Below are positions 33,608 to 42,582 of a stretch of 64,000 bases of DNA, in pieces; positions within the stretch are counted from its first letter, which is position 1, and each line of letters opens with the position of its first letter. Under the pieces are notes generated by a model. That model saw only the letters and a program-made list of their open reading frames with translations, was not told where the DNA came from and made no database searches. The DNA is taken from the NCBI RefSeq assembly GCF_011761945.1, contig NZ_JAASQV010000004.1, positions 186,001 through 250,000 of the forward strand. Direction: 5' to 3'. The stretch comes from Sphingomonas leidyi. GTDB taxonomy: Bacteria > Pseudomonadota > Alphaproteobacteria > Sphingomonadales > Sphingomonadaceae. The position numbers and the translations under genes were made by a program.

Positions 33608-36600
33608 TCAGAAGTCCACCTTCGCTCCGACGCGGAAATAGCGGCCCATGATGTTGGGGCCGGCCCAGGCCGGGTTGTAGCCGAAGATGCTGTAGGCGGC
33701 GTTCGGATCGAAGGGCGGCTTGGTGTCGAGCAGGTTGAGCACGTTCAGCGACAGCGAGAAATTGTCGTTGATCCGGTGCTGGATCGTCAGGTCGACGTTC
33801 CAGATATCCTTCGAACGGCACTGCACCGGCGTGCCGTCGCCATAAGTCGCCGCGCCATGCTCCACGGCACTCGCGCAGTCGAACGGCGTCGCGCCCATAT
33901 CGACCTGCGAGACGTGATAGCCGGCCGTGTAATAGGCCGTCGCCGTCACGCTGGTGTCGCCGAGCTTGAGCGTGTTCTGCCAGCTCGCCCGCCAGCGCGG
34001 CGAACCCGAGCACGACGTGTTGTTGCAGGGGCTGAGCGTGCCCTCGTAGCGCTGCGGCGGCTGCGCCTCGCCGGTGATCGGATCGACCAGCGTGAGGTGG
34101 TTCTTGTCGAGATACGATGCCTCGAACGCGCTGATCCAGCGCACGCCCTCGGCCAGCTTCAGGTTCGCGTTGAAGCCGGCATCGATACCCTGGACGACCT
34201 GGTTGTTGGCATTGGTATAGGACGCCTGGATGGTCCCGATATGCGGCAGCGCGTTGGGATTGGCCGGATCCACCGGGCCGGGGCGGACGGTGAAGCCCGG
34301 AATGTTCACCACGCCGTTGTTGCGATAATAGGCGTCGAGCACCGGCGCCGTGTTGTTCACGCCGACGATCTGGTCCTTGACCTTGATCCGCCAGAAATCG
34401 AGCGTGAAGCTCAGGCCGCGGATCGGCTCGAAGATCAGGCCGGCGGTGATGCTCTCCGACTTCTCCGGACGCAGCGCGGGATTGCCCACATTGGTCAGGC
34501 CCAGGGAGAATTGCTGGGTCACATAGGCGTTGTTGCCGTGCGCGGCGCAGAACGCCGCATAGGTCTGGCAGAAGGTGCCGCCGCCGCGCGTGACGAAGCC
34601 AGTGGTCGGCAGGCCGAAGGCCTCGTTGAAGCTCGGGATGCGGAAGCCCTTCGACCAGGTGCCGCGCACCGCAAGGGCACGGATCGGCGTGAACTTGGCG
34701 CCGACCTTGGGCGAGAAGTTCTTCTGGCCGGTCGAATAGGAGTCGTAACGGCCCGAGAGGTTCAGCTCGATCTTGTCCAGCGCGCTCGCCTGGACTTCGC
34801 CAAAGGCCGAGAAGACCTTGCGGCTGCCCGAGGTGCCGACTGCGTTGATGTCGTAATAGCGCTCCCAGGGATGGGCATCGTTGCCCGGATTGGCGCTGGG
34901 CGCGATGATCGATTCATAGCGATAGGAAAGGCCGCCGGCCGCATCCACGCCGCCGCCCGGCAGGTCGATGACGTGCCGCGACAGGTTCGCCGTCGCCTGC
35001 CACAGGTCCGAGTTCGAAACCGTGCTCCTTTCCGGCGCGATATAGTCCCAGACGCTCTGCGGGTTCGCGGACGGATTGGTGAAGTTGAACGTGCCGCGGG
35101 CCAGCACGTCCATGATCCGCTGGGGGATCAGATAGTTGATCTGGGTGCGGGTGAGCTTCGAATTGGCGGCGACGAAGCTCGCCGAATAGTCGAAGCCGGC
35201 AATCTGGCCGGACAGCCCGATCGTGCCGCGCAGCGTCCGCGAGACCGTGTCGTCGGCGCGCGGACGGTCCGAGCGGAACAGGACCTGCGCGGTCTGGCCG
35301 GCGGCGGCGAAGGGGTTCTGCGGGTTGAGCGTGCCGTTGGCGGCAGTGCAGCCGGTTTTCAGCCCGTTGGGCGTGCCGACGCCGCTCGCGCAGACATAGA
35401 CCGGCATGATCACATAATAATTCCCCACGGTGGTGGGGTCCGGCATGAAATAGTTGAACTGCTTCGGCGTGGACGTCGCGTGGGTGGATGTCTTGTAATA
35501 GTTCGCCTGTGCGTAGAACTGGTGCGAGTCACCGATATTGGCGGTGAAGCGGCTGGACACGCCGAAGCGCTCCACGTCCGGCAGCAGCATCGCATAGTCC
35601 GTCGGATTGCCTTCGCAGACGATGCCGTTCGCGGGGGCCGTGGCCAGCTTCGCGATCTGGGCTGCGGTCAACTGGCGGCGCGTGGCCCGCCCGCAATCGA
35701 CCGAATTGTTGAGATAGGAAAAACGCCCCGCACCGATCGCCGCGCCGGGAGTCGTCACCGGGCGAACCAGCGCGACATTGGGCGTGGCGATCATGCCGTT
35801 CACCGAACCGTCGACATTGATGCCGTTCCAGTTGTTGTTCTTCATGCAGGCGCCGCCGGCATTGCAGATGCGGCTCCAGTCCGTCGTGTTGAACGGATAG
35901 CCGCGGTCTCGCGCCCAGAGCGGATTTTGCTTCAGATACTCGCCGCCGACGTAGAAGTTGAAGCCCTGGTCGTTGAGGTCGCCATAGCCCCAGGTCAGGT
36001 CGGCGCGTCGCTCGCCCGCGTCGCCGCGCTGCGAGATGCCGGCCGAGACATTGGCGTGCAGGCCCTTGATCTCCTTCTTCGTGATCACGTTGATCACGCC
36101 GGCGACGGCATCCGCGCCATAGGTGGAGGAAGCGCCGTCCTTCAGCACGTCGATGCGCTCGATGATCGCGTTCGGGATGGTGTTCATGTCGACGAAGTTG
36201 CGCTGGCCGTCGTCCGCGAGCGGATAGGGCGCCATGCGCAGGCCGTCGAACAGCGTCAGCGTCGCCTGCACGGTGAGGCCGCGCAGCGAGATCGCGCTGG
36301 CACCCGCCGCGAAATTGGCGCTCGCATTCCAGCCCTGGGTGATCGTGCCGGCATTGCCGGCCGACAGGCGCTGCAGCGCCTCGGTGACGGTGTTGAGGCC
36401 GCGCTGCTCCAGCGTCTCGGCCGAGAGCACGGTGACCGGCGACGGCGTTTCCGTGTCGGTGCGCCGGATCAGCGAGCCGGTGACGACGATCTGGTCCCCG
36501 CTCTCCACCGTTGGCGCTTCGCCGGGATTGGCCTGGGTGCCGGGCCGGCCGGCGTCGGTTCGATCCTGCGCCAGGGCGACCGGCGCCTGGACGGTGGCGA

Positions 36601-36652
36601 GCACAAGCACCGAAAGCGCGGCCGTGGCGCGCAATGTGTTCCTGAAGTGCAC
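33608..36652 (-). CDS. Large TonB-dependent outer-membrane receptor
   Basis: A 1014-residue receptor. Signal peptide (ends VALAQ), TonB region DQIVVTGSLIRRTDTETPSP, plug with ISLRGLTVQATLTLFDGLR and IDVLKDGASSTYGADAVAGV, then a long barrel with cysteine-containing loops ending in FRVGAKVDF. The DGASSTYGADAVAGVINV plug class is associated with import of peptides or oligosaccharides in sphingomonads and xanthomonads. GTG start preceded by AAAAAGGGG. Downstream units encode two serine hydrolases and a polysaccharide deacetylase. Confidence 0.93.
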   Translation of the reverse strand: MHFRNTLRATAALSVLVLATVQAPVALAQDRTDAGRPGTQANPGEAPTVESGDQIVVTGSLIRRTDTETPSPVTVLSAETLEQRGLNTVTEALQRLSAGNAGTITQGWNASANFAAGASAISLRGLTVQATLTLFDGLRMAPYPLADDGQRNFVDMNTIPNAIIERIDVLKDGASSTYGADAVAGVINVITKKEIKGLHANVSAGISQRGDAGERRADLTWGYGDLNDQGFNFYVGGEYLKQNPLWARDRGYPFNTTDWSRICNAGGACMKNNNWNGINVDGSVNGMIATPNVALVRPVTTPGAAIGAGRFSYLNNSVDCGRATRRQLTAAQIAKLATAPANGIVCEGNPTDYAMLLPDVERFGVSSRFTANIGDSHQFYAQANYYKTSTHATSTPKQFNYFMPDPTTVGNYYVIMPVYVCASGVGTPNGLKTGCTAANGTLNPQNPFAAAGQTAQVLFRSDRPRADDTVSRTLRGTIGLSGQIAGFDYSASFVAANSKLTRTQINYLIPQRIMDVLARGTFNFTNPSANPQSVWDYIAPERSTVSNSDLWQATANLSRHVIDLPGGGVDAAGGLSYRYESIIAPSANPGNDAHPWERYYDINAVGTSGSRKVFSAFGEVQASALDKIELNLSGRYDSYSTGQKNFSPKVGAKFTPIRALAVRGTWSKGFRIPSFNEAFGLPTTGFVTRGGGTFCQTYAAFCAAHGNNAYVTQQFSLGLTNVGNPALRPEKSESITAGLIFEPIRGLSFTLDFWRIKVKDQIVGVNNTAPVLDAYYRNNGVVNIPGFTVRPGPVDPANPNALPHIGTIQASYTNANNQVVQGIDAGFNANLKLAEGVRWISAFEASYLDKNHLTLVDPITGEAQPPQRYEGTLSPCNNTSCSGSPRWRASWQNTLKLGDTSVTATAYYTAGYHVSQVDMGATPFDCASAVEHGAATYGDGTPVQCRSKDIWNVDLTIQHRINDNFSLSLNVLNLLDTKPPFDPNAAYSIFGYNPAWAGPNIMGRYFRVGAKVDF

Positions 36653-36881
36653 GAAGTTACCCCTTTTTCAAGTCCGCGGCCCTTTGGGCCTGCCGATGGG
36701 CAACTATGGCGCACGATCCGTCCGCTGTGCGTAAGCACTTCGAAAGCAAAGCGTAAATTTTCTGAAAAGACATCGGTCGACGATGGCTTCGCATGGGCGC
36801 GCAGCGTCGCCCGTCACCTCGCCCTCATGCGGGCGAGATGGCGCGACGGGTTCCGGGAACGCGCTCTATCCGGCGCCGCCG

Positions 36882-38105
36882 TCAGCCGGGTGAACCGCGG
36901 CCGGCACCGGCCTTCCGGGGCAAGGCTTCGAGGCGCCGTTGCAGCAGCTTCTCGACCAGTCCGCGATAATAGCCAGCGAGTTCCGGCTCGTCGCCGATGA
37001 TCTCGAGGGCACGGACGATCGGCACCCATCCGTTCGCGCCGTTGACGAAGATCGCCGCACCGGTGCGCCGATCGGGCGAGAAATAGACGAGATCGGTTTC
37101 GCCCTCGTCATTGCCCGTATGCTGGAGCACGGTGTGGCGGCCATAGCGCTGCACCTGCCACCCAAAGGCATAGCCATAGCGATCCGGGCAGCGCCGGGTG
37201 AAACGGGGTTCGCAACCATAGCGCGCGTCGCCGGCGAGCGGGGTCACGATCTTCTCGCGGATATCGCGCGTCCCCGATTCCGGCCGCGATCCCGGCCGCG
37301 ATGCGGCGATCAGGCGCTCGAGGAACGCGCCATAGGCGCCGGTCGTCGCGATCAGGTCATAGGCGGCCCCAAGCCCCGTCCCTTCCCGAAGCCCCGGATA
37401 CAGCGATGCGAGATCGAGGAACCGGCCGTCCGCGCCCATGGGCAGCGCCAGGCGTCCCGCGGTCCAGTCCGGCAGCTCGCCCACCGCCATATGCGCGATG
37501 CCCCAGGGGCGCAGCACGGTTTCCGCGGCGAGCGCCCGCAAGGTCATGCCGGTCCTCGCCTGGGCGTAGCGGGCGGCCAGCTCGATCCCGGCGCCCGAAT
37601 AGCGATAGCGCGTGCCGGGTTCCCAGTCGAAGGCGAGCCTGCCGTCGGGATAGTCGTCGGCCCAGTTGCGCAGGCCCGAGCGATGCGAGAGCAGGATGCG
37701 GGTGGTGAGCAGCTTGTAGCGCGGATCGCCGTCGAGGCCGGGCGAGCGGACATAGCCGGCGATCGGCTCGTCCAGATCGATCCGGCGCGCCGCCGCCAGC
37801 GCGAGCAGCGTCTCCGCCGTCACCGTCTTGGCGATCGACGCGGTGTTGAACGCCGTGTCCGCGCTGGTCGGCACGCCCGGCGCCTGCTCGCCATAATGGC
37901 CCGACCAGATCAGGCGGCCGTCGCGGATCACTGCGATGCCGATGCCCCCGATCTTCTCCGCCCGCACGATATCCGGCATCCACCGCTCCATCGCGGCATC
38001 GAGCTTGGCCGCGGCCGGAGTCACGTCCCTTGCCGCCACGGGCTGGGCGGCAAGACCGGCAATCGCAAGCGCGGGGATCATGCGCCTGGCCATCCAATGC
38101 TTCAT
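36882..38105 (-). CDS. Exported serine hydrolase (class C beta-lactamase fold)
   Basis: A 407-residue protein with signal peptide ending QPVAARD. Catalytic SxxK is SIAK at Ser90-Lys93, the Tyr motif is YRYSGAGIE and the HTG-like motif QHTGNDEG. Family members are periplasmic D-aminopeptidases, D-Ala-D-Ala carboxypeptidases or esterases; resistance activity is not implied. It follows a second serine hydrolase by 10 bases in the same transcript. Confidence 0.86.
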   Translation of the reverse strand: MKHWMARRMIPALAIAGLAAQPVAARDVTPAAAKLDAAMERWMPDIVRAEKIGGIGIAVIRDGRLIWSGHYGEQAPGVPTSADTAFNTASIAKTVTAETLLALAAARRIDLDEPIAGYVRSPGLDGDPRYKLLTTRILLSHRSGLRNWADDYPDGRLAFDWEPGTRYRYSGAGIELAARYAQARTGMTLRALAAETVLRPWGIAHMAVGELPDWTAGRLALPMGADGRFLDLASLYPGLREGTGLGAAYDLIATTGAYGAFLERLIAASRPGSRPESGTRDIREKIVTPLAGDARYGCEPRFTRRCPDRYGYAFGWQVQRYGRHTVLQHTGNDEGETDLVYFSPDRRTGAAIFVNGANGWVPIVRALEIIGDEPELAGYYRGLVEKLLQRRLEALPRKAGAGRGSPG

Positions 38106-38115
38106 ATGCTGCGCC

Positions 38116-39264
38116 TCATCTTCCGGAATAGGGGCCGGACCGTGTGGCCGGCGGCGGCGCCTGCATCGCGGCCATCGTCGTCAGGCACAAGTCGAACATC
38201 CGCTCGCCGGCCTCTTCCGTGGCGATGTTGCTCATCGCCACCACGGCCCGGCCGGTTCCCGGCTCGACCATCATCCCGGTGGTGAACCCCACATCCTGCC
38301 CCATGTGAAAGGCGATGGCACGGCCCTCGACCGTCAGCAGGAACCAGCCCAGGCCGATCGCCGGCCGCCACTGCGCCCGGTCCGGCCGGTCGATGGCGGC
38401 GCTGGGCCGCAACATCGCCGCGATGCCGGCATCCGAGAGCAGCCGCGGCCCTCCCCTTCCCGGGGCCGCCGCCCAATGGCGCGCCCAGCGCAGCATGTCG
38501 GGCGCATCCGCATAGAGCGTCGAGCTGCCCGCATGCACACGGTTATAGGGGAAGACCGCGCTCACCCGCACCTGCCCGCCTTCCGGCATGTGCGGCGCCG
38601 CGAGGTGGCGGCGATCGACTTCGGAGAGCAGCAGTGTGCTGTGCCGCATGCCGAGCGGCGCCAGCACGTGCCGGCGCACATAGCGCTCGAACGGCATGCC
38701 GCTTGCCTTGGCGACGACATCGCCGAGCACGTCATAGGCAAGGTTACTGTACTGCACCGCCGCCCCGGGATCGTTCACCAGCTTCAGCCCGGCCAGGCCG
38801 CGCACCCAGCGCTCGAGCGCCGCGTCGGAGGTCTGCGGGTGCTCCCATTCATAATCCTCGACATCGGGCAGCCCCGACGTGTGATTGAGCATCTGCCGGA
38901 TCGTAACCCGCGCGAAGCGGGGATCGGCCAGACGGAAATAGGGCAGATAGCGGGTCGGCGACGCATCCAGATCGAGGCGCCCCCGCTCGGCGAGCTGCAG
39001 GATCGCCGCGGCGACCAGCGGCTTGGTCACCGAGGCCATGTGGAAGATCGTGCGCCGGTCGACCGGCGCGCCGGTAGCAAGGCTGGCGGTGCCTGCCGCG
39101 GCGACGCGCGGATGGCCATCGCCCTCGCTCCAGCCGATCACCACGCCCGGCGCACCGGTAGCGCGGAGATAGGCCGCAGCGGCGTCGCGGTGCTGCGCCA
39201 GGGAGGTGGTCGCGGTGCAGCCGGCCGTCAGCAGCAGCAATCCGGACAGCAGCATGCGAAGCAT
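38116..39264 (-). CDS. Serine hydrolase lipoprotein (class C beta-lactamase fold)
   Basis: A 382-residue protein with lipoprotein signal MLRMLLSGLLLLTAGCTATT (lipobox TAGC, Cys16). The SxxK motif is SVTK at about Ser78, and QYSNLAYDVLG gives the YSN tyrosine; a late FHMGQDVGFTTG segment replaces KTG. It starts in a TGATG overlap with the GNAT stop. Anchored to a membrane, it likely works in the periplasm or on the surface, beside the soluble paralogue downstream. The longer open frame is a GNAT shadow. Confidence 0.85.
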   Translation of the reverse strand: MLRMLLSGLLLLTAGCTATTSLAQHRDAAAAYLRATGAPGVVIGWSEGDGHPRVAAAGTASLATGAPVDRRTIFHMASVTKPLVAAAILQLAERGRLDLDASPTRYLPYFRLADPRFARVTIRQMLNHTSGLPDVEDYEWEHPQTSDAALERWVRGLAGLKLVNDPGAAVQYSNLAYDVLGDVVAKASGMPFERYVRRHVLAPLGMRHSTLLLSEVDRRHLAAPHMPEGGQVRVSAVFPYNRVHAGSSTLYADAPDMLRWARHWAAAPGRGGPRLLSDAGIAAMLRPSAAIDRPDRAQWRPAIGLGWFLLTVEGRAIAFHMGQDVGFTTGMMVEPGTGRAVVAMSNIATEEAGERMFDLCLTTMAAMQAPPPATRSGPYSGR

Positions 39265-39818
39265 CAGGCCAGCCGCTGCACCACGAAGAATGCGTCGCGT
39301 TCCAGCAGCAGGTCGACGCTGTCGCACCATTCCGCGCCGACGAGCAGGCTCCGCTCGCGCCGGCCGGTCTCGCGGAATCCGAGCCGGTCCAGCAAGCGCA
39401 GGCACGCGGCGTTGCGCGGATCGACATCGGCCGTCACGGCCGGCAGTCCGTGGACCTCGAATCCGTGCGCCAGCACCGCGCCAAGCGCCTCGATCGCGAA
39501 ACCGCGGCCCCAGCTTCGCGGATGCAGGATCAGCCCGATCTCGGGGAAGCGATAGAAGCCGGCCTTGCCGATCACCGCGCCTTCATGCTCGACGATGAAG
39601 TCCTCGCCCTCGCCGGGCTGGATGGCGAGCATCGCCGCCAGCCATTCCTCCGACTCACCGATGCCGGAATGGGGCGGATGCGACCAATAGGCCGTCGCCA
39701 CGGGATCGCTCAGTATCGCATGCAGCGCGGCCAGGTCTTCGGCGCGCGCCGGCCGCAGCGTCAGCCGGGCGGTATGGAGCGAACCGGCCTGGCTCGATCG
39801 TGCATCTTGAACCGTCAC
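39264..39818 (-). CDS. GNAT-family N-acetyltransferase (RimJ/RimL-like)
   Basis: A 184-residue acetyltransferase. TARLTLRPARAEDLAALHAI starts the fold, IGKAGFYRFPEIGLILHP is the beta-bulge region and SWGRGFAIEALGAVLAHGF the acetyl-CoA-binding motif (RGxAxEA). Substrate unknown, likely an amine or protein N-terminus. The GTG start overlaps the deacetylase stop (GTGA) with GGAGGG upstream, and the stop overlaps the next start. Confidence 0.85.
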   Translation of the reverse strand: MTVQDARSSQAGSLHTARLTLRPARAEDLAALHAILSDPVATAYWSHPPHSGIGESEEWLAAMLAIQPGEGEDFIVEHEGAVIGKAGFYRFPEIGLILHPRSWGRGFAIEALGAVLAHGFEVHGLPAVTADVDPRNAACLRLLDRLGFRETGRRERSLLVGAEWCDSVDLLLERDAFFVVQRLA

Positions 39819-40816
39819 TTGCCCTCCGCGTAGCGCGCCACCCATTCGGGCGGCTCCTGCTCCTTGCTGCCATCGACCTTCACCTGGCGCTCCTTCGCCC
39901 AGCGATACCCCCACATCGGGCCATATTTCGTCGCGATCCGCGGCGCTTCCCGATAGGCGGGGTCCGACTGCGCCTCGTCCAGCGAGACGAAGCGATAGTC
40001 CTGCTGGCGGATCAGGCGCAACAGCCGGTCCATGGTCGCCGCGTTCAGCCGGTTCAGGTGCAGCAGCAGGATCGCGGGCGGCTCATATCCCAGCGCGGCG
40101 CGATCGAGCGCGGCATAATAGGCGATCTGCGTCCGGCTGTGCGCGAGATAGGCTTCCTCGATCCGCCGGCGCATCCAGTCGTCCGCGCCCTTGAGCGCGC
40201 GCTCATAGGCCTGGTCGAACACATAGTCGGACGTGTCGATCGTCGCCGCCGCCAGCCGGTAGCCATGGCGTGCCAGCAGCGCTTCCGCAGCCTGCCGCTT
40301 CTCCGCCGTGTCGCCGACATGATTATAGGGGAATCGGAAGAACCGGAGCTTGCGGCCCGCCGCCTCGACCATCGGCCGGATCGTCGCCTCGCCGCCAATC
40401 ACTTCGCGGCCGATGCCGTCGATGTCCAGGCCGTTGCTGTCGGCATGGCTGGCACCGTGGTTGCCGAGTTCCAGCAGGCCCTGGTTCCACTCGCGGAGCA
40501 ATGCGGGGCCCGCATCGCCCAGCGCACGCACATGCTGCTCCGTGACGAAGCCGGTCGCGGGCACGCGCTGCCGCTTCAGCGCCGCCACGATGGCGCGATT
40601 GGCGTCGGCCGCCGCGCGATTCCCGCCGGCTTCCCCCTGCGCCGATGCATGGACATAGGGCAGGTCGTCGAAGGTGATCGCCACTCGGCGCTCGGCGGCC
40701 GGCACGGCGGCTTCCGCCTGCGCCTGGGCCAGCGCCGGATGCGCCCCGACCAGCAGCAGCATCGCCGCCACTGCGCCGCCTCCCCGGCGCGGCAGGTACC
40801 ACAGGCCCGTCTTCAT
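39815..40816 (-). CDS. Exported polysaccharide deacetylase (NodB-like, CE4)
   Basis: A 333-residue protein with signal peptide (ends HPALAQA). NodB motifs: VAITFDDLPY gives the catalytic base and metal aspartate, ELGNHGASHAD the two metal histidines, and RFFRFPYNHVG and LLLLHLNRLN the remaining groove motifs. It deacetylates N-acetyl-hexosamines in chitin, peptidoglycan or exopolysaccharide. First gene of the four-gene minus-strand unit with GNAT and two serine hydrolases. Confidence 0.88.
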   Translation of the reverse strand: MKTGLWYLPRRGGGAVAAMLLLVGAHPALAQAQAEAAVPAAERRVAITFDDLPYVHASAQGEAGGNRAAADANRAIVAALKRQRVPATGFVTEQHVRALGDAGPALLREWNQGLLELGNHGASHADSNGLDIDGIGREVIGGEATIRPMVEAAGRKLRFFRFPYNHVGDTAEKRQAAEALLARHGYRLAAATIDTSDYVFDQAYERALKGADDWMRRRIEEAYLAHSRTQIAYYAALDRAALGYEPPAILLLHLNRLNAATMDRLLRLIRQQDYRFVSLDEAQSDPAYREAPRIATKYGPMWGYRWAKERQVKVDGSKEQEPPEWVARYAEGK

Positions 40817-40917
40817 CGATGCACCCCCTTCATCGTCATCCATTCCCGCGCGCCCCCCGGCCGGCACCGCCGTCCGGAACCAGGATTGCGTGAACATTGC
40901 GCCGGCGTCGTCGCGGT

Positions 40918-41580
40918 TCAATTCAGGAAGCGAACCGTGGACCGCTCGACCGTCCTGCCCTTCTCCTCGGCCTCGGTGCGCATCACGCCCAGCCCGGGCA
41001 CGAAGAACTCCACAAGCTCGTACCGCATCGGGATCGCGACGCCGATGACGCGGAAGGACACGTTGAGCGTCGAGCGAATGACGAACGCCTGCTTGCGTCC
41101 CTGCGGCGTGTCGACCGCCTCGGACGCACGCACCCGGCGATCCGCGAGGCTGAACCTGACCTTCATGGCCTTGCCCCTGGTCTCTCCGTCCAGATCGAAG
41201 TCCACCCGCGATTCGAGCGCGTCGCCCACCCGCATGTCGCCGGGATAGCGGAGCAGGATGGGGCGGCGCGACGACAGAGCCTCCTTCTGGCTGGGCAGGC
41301 TGCCGGTGAGGTCGAGCAGCAGGTCGCCATTTTCGCAGCGCGCCTCGCTGGTGGTGGCGGGCTCCCGGGTGTCGAGGCTGCGGGTGGTGAGCTGGGCCGT
41401 GGCCGATCGCGGTGTGACCTGCCCCGCGCGCACGGTCATCAGCTTGCGGTTCTTGACCGATCCTTGCGCATCCAGGGTGACCGTCTCGATCCTGCGGCCA
41501 TCGGCGAAGTAATAATAGCCGGCGCAATCCACGGGGCCGGCAGCCGCGCTCAGCGCCGCGGCCAGAATCAGGAAGGGCAT
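40918..41580 (-). CDS. Exported protein resembling TapB/DUF3108
   Basis: A 220-residue protein with short signal peptide (MPFLILAAALSAAAGPVDC). The mature part is beta-rich with regular amphipathic strands and a C-terminal ELVEFFVPGLGVMRTEAEEK segment, a shape typical of DUF3108-type periplasmic proteins (the VPGLGVMR segment near the end is the hint). GACGGAGG precedes the ATG. Function unknown. Lies between the deacetylase and a small BA14K-like gene. Confidence 0.55.
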   Translation of the reverse strand: MPFLILAAALSAAAGPVDCAGYYYFADGRRIETVTLDAQGSVKNRKLMTVRAGQVTPRSATAQLTTRSLDTREPATTSEARCENGDLLLDLTGSLPSQKEALSSRRPILLRYPGDMRVGDALESRVDFDLDGETRGKAMKVRFSLADRRVRASEAVDTPQGRKQAFVIRSTLNVSFRVIGVAIPMRYELVEFFVPGLGVMRTEAEEKGRTVERSTVRFLN

Positions 41581-41602
41581 TGCAGCCTCCGTCTCGTCGG
41601 TG

Positions 41603-42058
41603 TCACGTGCAGGGGTAGCTGCGGCCGTCGCGATCGCGATACGTGTCGCTGCGCTCGTCGTAATTGCCATAGCGTTCGATGCAGTAACGCTGGCGCTCGC
41701 GAGCCTTTTTCTTCTTGCTGTCGCTGGCGAGCGCGACGATCAGCCCACCGACCAGCGCGGTTCCGATGACGCCGGTGACCACGCCCTTGGCCCGGGCATC
41801 GTCGCGCCGCTTGCGTTCCGCCTCGCGCCGCCAGCGATCCTCGCGCTCGCGTTCCCACCGCCCCTGATCCCGTTCGCACCGGATCCGGTCGCGCCCCTCG
41901 CGCCAGTCGCAACGCGGCCGGTCCCAACCGCCATCGCCTTGCCAGTCGCCGCGGCGCTCTTCCTGCGCACCTGCCGGCAGCCCGGCGGCGGGCATGGCAG
42001 CCGCCAGATAGGCGGCCGCGCCAAACATCAGGGCCGTTCGGCCAAGTCTCGCCACCAT
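41603..42058 (-). CDS. Exported protein with C-terminal BA14K-like domain
   Basis: A 151-residue protein: signal peptide, a highly charged Arg/Glu/Asp/Trp-rich middle (QGRWEREREDRWRREAERKR), one transmembrane or glycine-zipper helix (VVTGVIGTALVGGLIVALAS) and a C-terminal segment YCIERYGNYDERSDTYRDRD ending in SYPCT. The YCxxRYxxYD...YPC pattern is that of BA14K/lectin-like surface proteins in alphaproteobacteria. Start after GAGGAG. Function in the envelope not known. Confidence 0.7.
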   Translation of the reverse strand: MVARLGRTALMFGAAAYLAAAMPAAGLPAGAQEERRGDWQGDGGWDRPRCDWREGRDRIRCERDQGRWEREREDRWRREAERKRRDDARAKGVVTGVIGTALVGGLIVALASDSKKKKARERQRYCIERYGNYDERSDTYRDRDGRSYPCT

Positions 42059-42142
42059 GGCATTCACTCCTCGACACGCACCCTTGCCGGGCGCGGGTCG
42101 AGTAAAGCCGATCGACATTGCGTCAGTCTGGCGCGGGCCGGG

Positions 42143-42526
42143 TCAGCAGCCGAGCTCGGGGTTCAGGTAGCTGTCGATCCGCCAGCCTCGGGAGGTCCGG
42201 TTGGCATAGAAGGTATAGAAGCAGCGCTTCTGCTCGGTGGTCGTCGGCGAATACTCGGTTCGCCGCCGTCCCCGCTCGTACGTGGTCGTCTCGGCACCGC
42301 CGCTGGTGGTCGTCTCGACTTCCATCCACTGATAGGCGCGGCGCCCGTCGGGAAGATCGCGCACGTCTACCGGTGGGCCATAGCGCGCCATGACCGCCTC
42401 GGGCGGGCGGCCGATATAGCCGCGCATGATGTCCGCCGAGCATCCTTGCAGCGCCATCGCCAATGCCAGCCAGCCAGCCCCATGCGCGGCCTGCCGCGGG
42501 GCAGGGACGAAGAAACGAAACGGCAT
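42143..42526 (-). CDS. Small lipoprotein of unknown function
   Basis: A 127-residue protein with lipoprotein signal WLALAMALQGCSADI (lipobox LQGC). The mature part has a Thr/Arg-rich stretch and ends with cysteine. IGRPPEAVMARYGPP resembles the start of SmpA/OmlA-like modules that sit in envelope lipoproteins, but the match is weak. ATG used after CCGGAG; a TTG two codons earlier is possible. Adjacent to the two-component system. Confidence 0.7.
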   Translation of the reverse strand: MPFRFFVPAPRQAAHGAGWLALAMALQGCSADIMRGYIGRPPEAVMARYGPPVDVRDLPDGRRAYQWMEVETTTSGGAETTTYERGRRRTEYSPTTTEQKRCFYTFYANRTSRGWRIDSYLNPELGC

Positions 42527-42582
42527 GCGCAATCTCCGGAAGTTCGATCACTCGCCTCCGGGTCTTCCGTCCGAAGCTTGCG

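Noticed and set aside
33497..37000. A 1167-codon plus-strand open frame opposite the large TonB receptor
   Set aside because: It is a low-complexity Arg/Ala/Gly/Asp-rich antisense shadow of a GC-rich gene; the minus-strand frame has signal peptide, plug and barrel motifs.
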